DNA of 64,000 bases from Strigamia acuminata (Eukaryota; Arthropoda; Chilopoda; Geophilomorpha; Linotaeniidae). Position 1 is the stretch's first letter. Each line of letters begins with the position of its first letter. Below the pieces are notes generated by a model. It was not told the origin of the DNA. It searched no databases and worked only from the letters and a program-made list of their open reading frames with translations. Both the position numbers and the translations under genes were made by a program. The DNA is taken from contig OX442322.1 in assembly GCA_949358305.1 (NCBI GenBank), positions 10,106,001 to 10,170,000 on the forward strand, read 5' to 3'. Below, piece after piece: positions 59,436-64,000 of this stretch.

Positions 59436-61586
59436 GGGAGCCCACTCTAGGATGGGTCGAAGGACGTGTGTGTGCGGCCTTCTTGGCGCCGGCACTCGGC
59501 AACACGTTTTGGTCATTGGACAACACGTGCTTTCAGTAGAGTGGCGATTTCCGGAAGTCGGCTTGCTGATCGACGATGTGGTCAATGGGTATGTGAGCGA
59601 GTCAATTGTCGACTTGCAGTTGCTTACCGGTTCCAGGAATGCGGTTGGCAACTGGCAAGCCCTTGTGCTCATGTCTATGTGTGACGCCCCTCGCAATCAG
59701 GGACGTCAAGCAACCCTCCCTCTTCTCTCGTTTCTCGGTTCAATCATATTGGTTCCGACTCGGGGTGGGCCAAGCGTTCATACAGTAGCCTCCTTATTGG
59801 GGCATGGGGTTTCAGCTAGATCTAGTTTGAATTTCCCCTTCGGTTAAAGAAGTTTCAGTCTTCGTGGTAGTCTGCTCACAACAGGCTACACGGTGGCCCG
59901 AGTGCGGACGCGCTGTCCATCGGGTACCTCTTTGTTCAAGGCGCATTCGTAAAGCGCAGCTCGGCTGAAAGAAAGCCACCGGTTTTGATTTCTTTTCAAC
60001 AACGTGATTAGTTTTCATGCAGGAAGTGTAGCTTCACTTCATTTGGTTGCAGTTGCACTGCTTCCAACGTTTTTCAGTATCGTTTGACACCTGTTGATCT
60101 TCAAAAAGAAGTATCTCCCTTTCCTTACTTTTCTCGTGGGGAGGAAATGGATTGATTATTTGGGTACGGACTTATTCCCTCTTCGGAAAAAAAAGCAGAA
60201 AGTTTAGTGTTTTGGAATTCTTGCTGGTTTTCACAGTTCCAGTTTGTTAGTTTCCTTTGTGAGGCCATACTTGGCCAATAGCTTTAGTGATAATATTGAC
60301 GTTTTTGCCGGTATTTATTTGCACGGAACGTGCTCGTTTTTTTTTAGATAATTGAACCGTTTTTCTTTTGTTAGTTAGATAAAGTTGTGGTCGATGGGTC
60401 AGCGTGCGCGTGTTTCCTTGTCGCTGTGGACAAAAGGTCGCAGTTGGTTTACACAGTCACCTGACTACGTCTTTCCTTTCTTTCTTTATTCTCTGCTCTT
60501 AGCGGTGTCGTGGGTTCATGTCAAGTCAGGGTGCGGTCAACGCCTTTGCGTGGCAGTTGCTGCGAATGGTTCGCATTGCCTGAGCTTCATGCCTTCTCGT
60601 TCTCTTTTTCCTCCTTCTGGCGTGATCATGATAGCTAGGTGGTCATGGCTTTGGGTAAGTTGTTAGTTAGTCACTCTTTGCGAAAGAGTGGTGCCTAGGT
60701 CTTGACGGCATTTTCTAGTTCTTCGTACGAATGCTGGGTGGTTGGTCAGACGATAGGTCTGGGTCAACGCATTCATTCCCTTAGTTTGTATTTTTTTTGT
60801 TTTCTATAAAAGGTTCGTCTTTAGTAGTTTAATAAGTTTAAGTTCGCAGCTCGTGTTTTAGTGCGGATGGAGGTTTCCGTGGTACGCTGTCACTTGAGCG
60901 CTGGCTCGAGGACAACGAGGCGGTGAAGCCTGCCGTGTCTCAAGTCCGTTCTCTTTTGCGTTCCAAGTTTTCTTTCTAGTCTTCATGTATGTCATGTTCC
61001 TTGCGAGGCCATGCTCGGTCAAGAGTTTTTTGTGACAGTTTTCTTTTTTCGATGACGTTTAGTTCTCGGTATTGAGATTTTGAACCTCGGTGTGTGGTCA
61101 GGCAAGTGTTATTGACCAGCACCCCTTCCTCTTTGACGAGGATTCTCGTTTTCCTGCTTCTAGTTTCCATTAGTTTAAGCGTCTGTCTACGAGTTGACAG
61201 ACTGAGCTTTCGGACAAGCTCCCGCAATGTTCTCACGTCGTTTTGGTTAGAAAACCCGTTCAGTCGGATTTTCTAAAGGTTTTTTGCGTGTGCGCCACGT
61301 GGGTATTGGCGACGCCGTGGCCCCTTGGTGTCTGGACTAGGGCATCATGGCACGGCCCTTCTCTTTCTTCTCTCCGGTGTTTTTGGGTCACAATCCGATT
61401 TCGACGCTCTTGGTTCCGTGACGCTTCTAGAGGTCCCGGATGTTTAGGTTACAGCTTTTTGCCTTTGCGACTTTCACAAAGTCGAGTTTGGTTTCGGTAC
61501 TTTTTCTTCCCGTGCTCTTGGTTTTGATGGGGAATTTCTTCAACGGTTTTCTGCCTTGCCTTCCCTTCTTCTTTGGCCGGCAACGC
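59436..61586 (+). mobile_element. Interior of B5, right part
   Basis: It resumes the B interior after A2 and matches B2 from about 10965 to 13057. The hairpin CACTCTTT/AAAGAGTG is conserved at 60672-60690. It ends with a pyrimidine tract and GGCCGGCAACGC before the 3' LTR. No recognised protein. Confidence 0.88.
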
Positions 61587-62359
61587 TGTTGCGAGCACGT
61601 GCAACATGGATTTTTGCTATCGCAATAGCGGATTTGCTTTAATTGATCAATTATTTAAGTTTGTATTTAGTTAATAGTGCAGCTTAAGTTTTGGCTAAAT
61701 GTTAAATGAATTTCGTGTAGTTTGTGAAGTGGGAGCGGTGAATTACCTGATTTAAGCTGTCTTTTTTTAAGGTAATCTTGTATCTTTTCTTTGATTCTTT
61801 GGAGTTTTACTGCTTGGATTCGTCCAAAGAGTCGCTGCTGTTAGTTCCTAGGTTAGTTCATTTATTTGAAACACTTTGTCTTAATTTATTACGGTTTTGT
61901 GCCTTTTGTAATGATTTTATACTCGAAACTGTGTATTTTCTTGTATACGCTTTATCATTTTGTCACTAGAGGGACAATTCGCCTCTTGCGAGCGATTGTT
62001 GCCACTCGTTGCTAAGAGCCGCTGCTCTAATTGTTGTAGGTTGCGCAGCAACTACTCTGACTTGTTATGTAGTTTTCTAGGGTTAAGATATGTAATTTTC
62101 TCCTCTCTTTTTCTGTGTATTTTGATAGATGTTAACTTTACAATAAATTCGGTTTGTTTATGTGTTATTTAACACATTAGTGGTGAGTTCTTCCAGACAC
62201 TTGTTAGGCCACTTTGCAGGGATTTCAAGCAGGATTTCTCCTGCAATGCATCATCTTTTTTGGAGCTCATCACAAGTTTTAGTAAGTAGGTTTATTTGTT
62301 ATAACCATTTCCGATTGTCTTCTAGAGTGCCACACGGCCACAAAGCACTGCTAGAAACA
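61587..62359 (+). repeat. LTR-B, 3' LTR of B5
   Basis: It pairs with 47240-48012 and is followed by CCCC (62360-62363). Confidence 0.95.
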
Positions 62360-62363
62360 CCCC

Positions 62364-63835
62364 TGTTGCAAACAACGTGGAATAATTTAGAAACTACTTT
62401 TATTGCCAATTTGTGTCTGAATAAATGTTTCCAAAGTGTGTTTTATTTTGCATAACATTTCAGTTTTTATTTAAAGGATTTTTGCATTATTAAAATGTTT
62501 TTAGTGCTTTCAGATACTGATGTTTGATGAAATGTGATATTCCATTGTTTATTGCATTTATTTCTAGTGTTTATTGCGTGATTTTGTGTTACTTTATTCA
62601 TTTTCTATCAATTTGTGTGATTTCGGGTGAAATTTGGTGCATTTGTCGTTAAACAGTTCACTAGTGTTATCGACGTGACGTCATATTTCAAGTTCTAGTT
62701 CGGTTTTTGTTCAAACTTCTAACCTTCCGTTTGGACGGAATTTTGATGGTTAGAATTGTTTTTGACATTGTTTTAGACTAATTTGGGGGTGATCTGTTGA
62801 TTCGTGCACTCTAATTTCGTCCCGGAACAGCCGTTTTTCTGCTACGAGCGATCGTGACGGACCCCGCATGTGCGTTGCCGTCCAAGATCGTTTCGTTCGG
62901 TTTGCGGTTGATTTCAAGTGTTCTTTCATTAAAAAGTGTCTTGTTTTGCGGGAAATTACATTCCCTGAACTTATTTACTTATTTCAAAGTGTTTACATAA
63001 GTTATTTCTTGTGTTGAAATTCAAACCTTGTGTTTTGCCGCCAATGTAGAGTTTACCGGACGCCATGTTGGATTTTGCCGATGATTTGTAAATCTTTCAT
63101 GTCGCTTTGTTTTTATATCTCAATTGGTGTTAGTACTATTTAGTTTTAATGTATTTCAATGCAAAATCTTTACTTATTTGGTTTTGTGTGTGACTTTGAA
63201 TTCAAACTTGATGATTATGTCATTTTGCTTGTCTTTGATTGGTTAGGCCCAATTGTCTGCCTAGCGATCACTGTTTTCGCTGTTTTCTCAGTGTTTTGAT
63301 TAACGAATTTTGTTGTTACGATAGACTTTATTATTCCTGAGTTTTTTGTGCTCATTTTGAGCTATTACACATTATTTTTAATACATTTCTCGTAATTTGT
63401 TGTCTTTGCTTGAAATTGCATTTCCTCCGTTTCCGTGGCAACGGAGTATTTTCTTTATTGTACTTTGACGACAATTGGCTTGTTGCGTGCCTTTTGATTG
63501 ATAATGTGTAATTATTGAGTTGCCATTTTATATTTGATTAAAATAGTCGTGTTAATGTTAACTCTTGTATTTTCTGCTTTTGACCCATTTCCAATGTGTC
63601 CTGAGTAGAGAACCATTTTTCCCAGACTGGCCAATGGATCAGCAAGCACTTGGATACCATGCAAAAGTGTTTCCAACAGTTAAACCTTCATGTAACAGGA
63701 GATTTTGAGGCGAATCAAGTGCATTTCCACACGGTACACGTACGAATTTCACTATACGATCGTTTGAGTTTGTTGGCGGGAGTTTCGAATCGCCACATCT
63801 CAGTTCTTCTCTGTTCCTGTTGACTGACCGCAACA
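62364..63835 (+). repeat. LTR-A, 5' LTR of element A3 (1472 bp)
   Basis: It begins directly after the CCCC that ends B5, so A3 used the same target. The PBS and leader follow on the right, so it is a 5' LTR of a plus-strand element that runs out of the window. At 63517 it has G, the variant shared only with the LTR at 1-557. Confidence 0.95.
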
Positions 63836-64000
63836 TCGAATAAGAATTTTTGGTGCACGTGACCATGGATTTCGTCTGCTTCTTGTGAGTTTTTTCCGGT
63901 TCATCTTTGATACGTTCAACCGTGCATCTGGTGCGATTGACGGAAAATACGTCCGTGAGTCGTCGTCTGCTAGAATGGTCGTCGTTCAACGTGACAACAG
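63836..64000 (+). mobile_element. Start of the leader of A3
   Basis: The PBS is at 63851-63874 (TGGTGCACGTGACCATGGAT). The donor-like GTGAGT is at 63955-63960. The coding region lies beyond the window. Confidence 0.85.

Larger units (their letters stand above)
47240..62359 (+). mobile_element. B element B5 with a nested A element
   Basis: Two 773-bp LTRs (47240-48012 and 61587-62359) are flanked by CCCC (47236-47239 and 62360-62363). The interior is interrupted by A2 at GGGA. Minus A2, it is about 4.4 kb. It has no pol and is mostly like B2, except for a divergent block near 48040-49495. Confidence 0.92.

Noticed and set aside
1-64000. CRISPR arrays, bacterial operons, rRNA or tRNA genes
   Set aside because: Repeats are LTRs or nested elements. 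No cloverleaf or rRNA segment was recognised. The tRNA-like matches are primer sites only.

Overview
This is transposable-element DNA from a metazoan, most likely an invertebrate. Every long open frame is a BEL/Pao-type LTR-retrotransposon polyprotein, and I recognise no host gene. The species cannot be narrowed from the sequence. Five LTR families are named here: A (LTR about 1472 bp, autonomous), B (761-773 bp, no pol), C (1752 bp, no pol), D (1572-1579 bp, LTR of the autonomous element E) and G (487 bp, a miniature TRIM element). A further BEL polyprotein, F, is present without its LTRs.

Layout: 1-557 end of an A LTR (+); 562-3237 5' part of a B element (-), inserted in the RT of E; 3238-5193 gag-pro-RT of E (-); 5194-7974 LTR and leader of a D element (+); 7975-13818 complete B element (+); 13823-16204 unassigned, with possible splice sites; 16205-17478 truncated B element (-); 17479-18614 truncated C LTR (+); 18615-21759 F (-), interrupted by the TRIM at 18649-19814; 21760-23398 3' LTR and end of E (-); 23399-41511 C element (+) carrying a complete A element (27363-36524, -); 41512-44048 RT-RNaseH-integrase of E (-); 44049-47239 3' part of a B element (-); 47240-62359 B element (+) carrying a complete A element (50270-59435, -); 62364-64000 start of another A element (+).

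Four-base target duplications (five for the TRIM) and uninterrupted reading frames let the insertions be ordered: E into F; B, C and D into E; A into C; B then A into B; A into B. Frames remain open on both sides of each insertion and the LTR pairs look identical, so the cascade is young.

The most striking feature is large-scale. The two halves of E, of one B element and probably of one A element lie at opposite ends of the window, in the order expected if the right end of the window continued into its left end. This indicates a tandem repeat unit of about 71 kb, a circular molecule or a misassembly, with a breakpoint near 13.8-16.2 kb. At fine scale, families A-D share cis signals although their LTR bodies show no evident similarity by eye: a tRNA-His-like primer site, a 13-nt leader motif (ACACAACGCAATG), palindromic LTR starts and a pyrimidine tract before the 3' LTR. 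This suggests that the pol-less B and C elements are mobilised in trans by A/E-type polyproteins.
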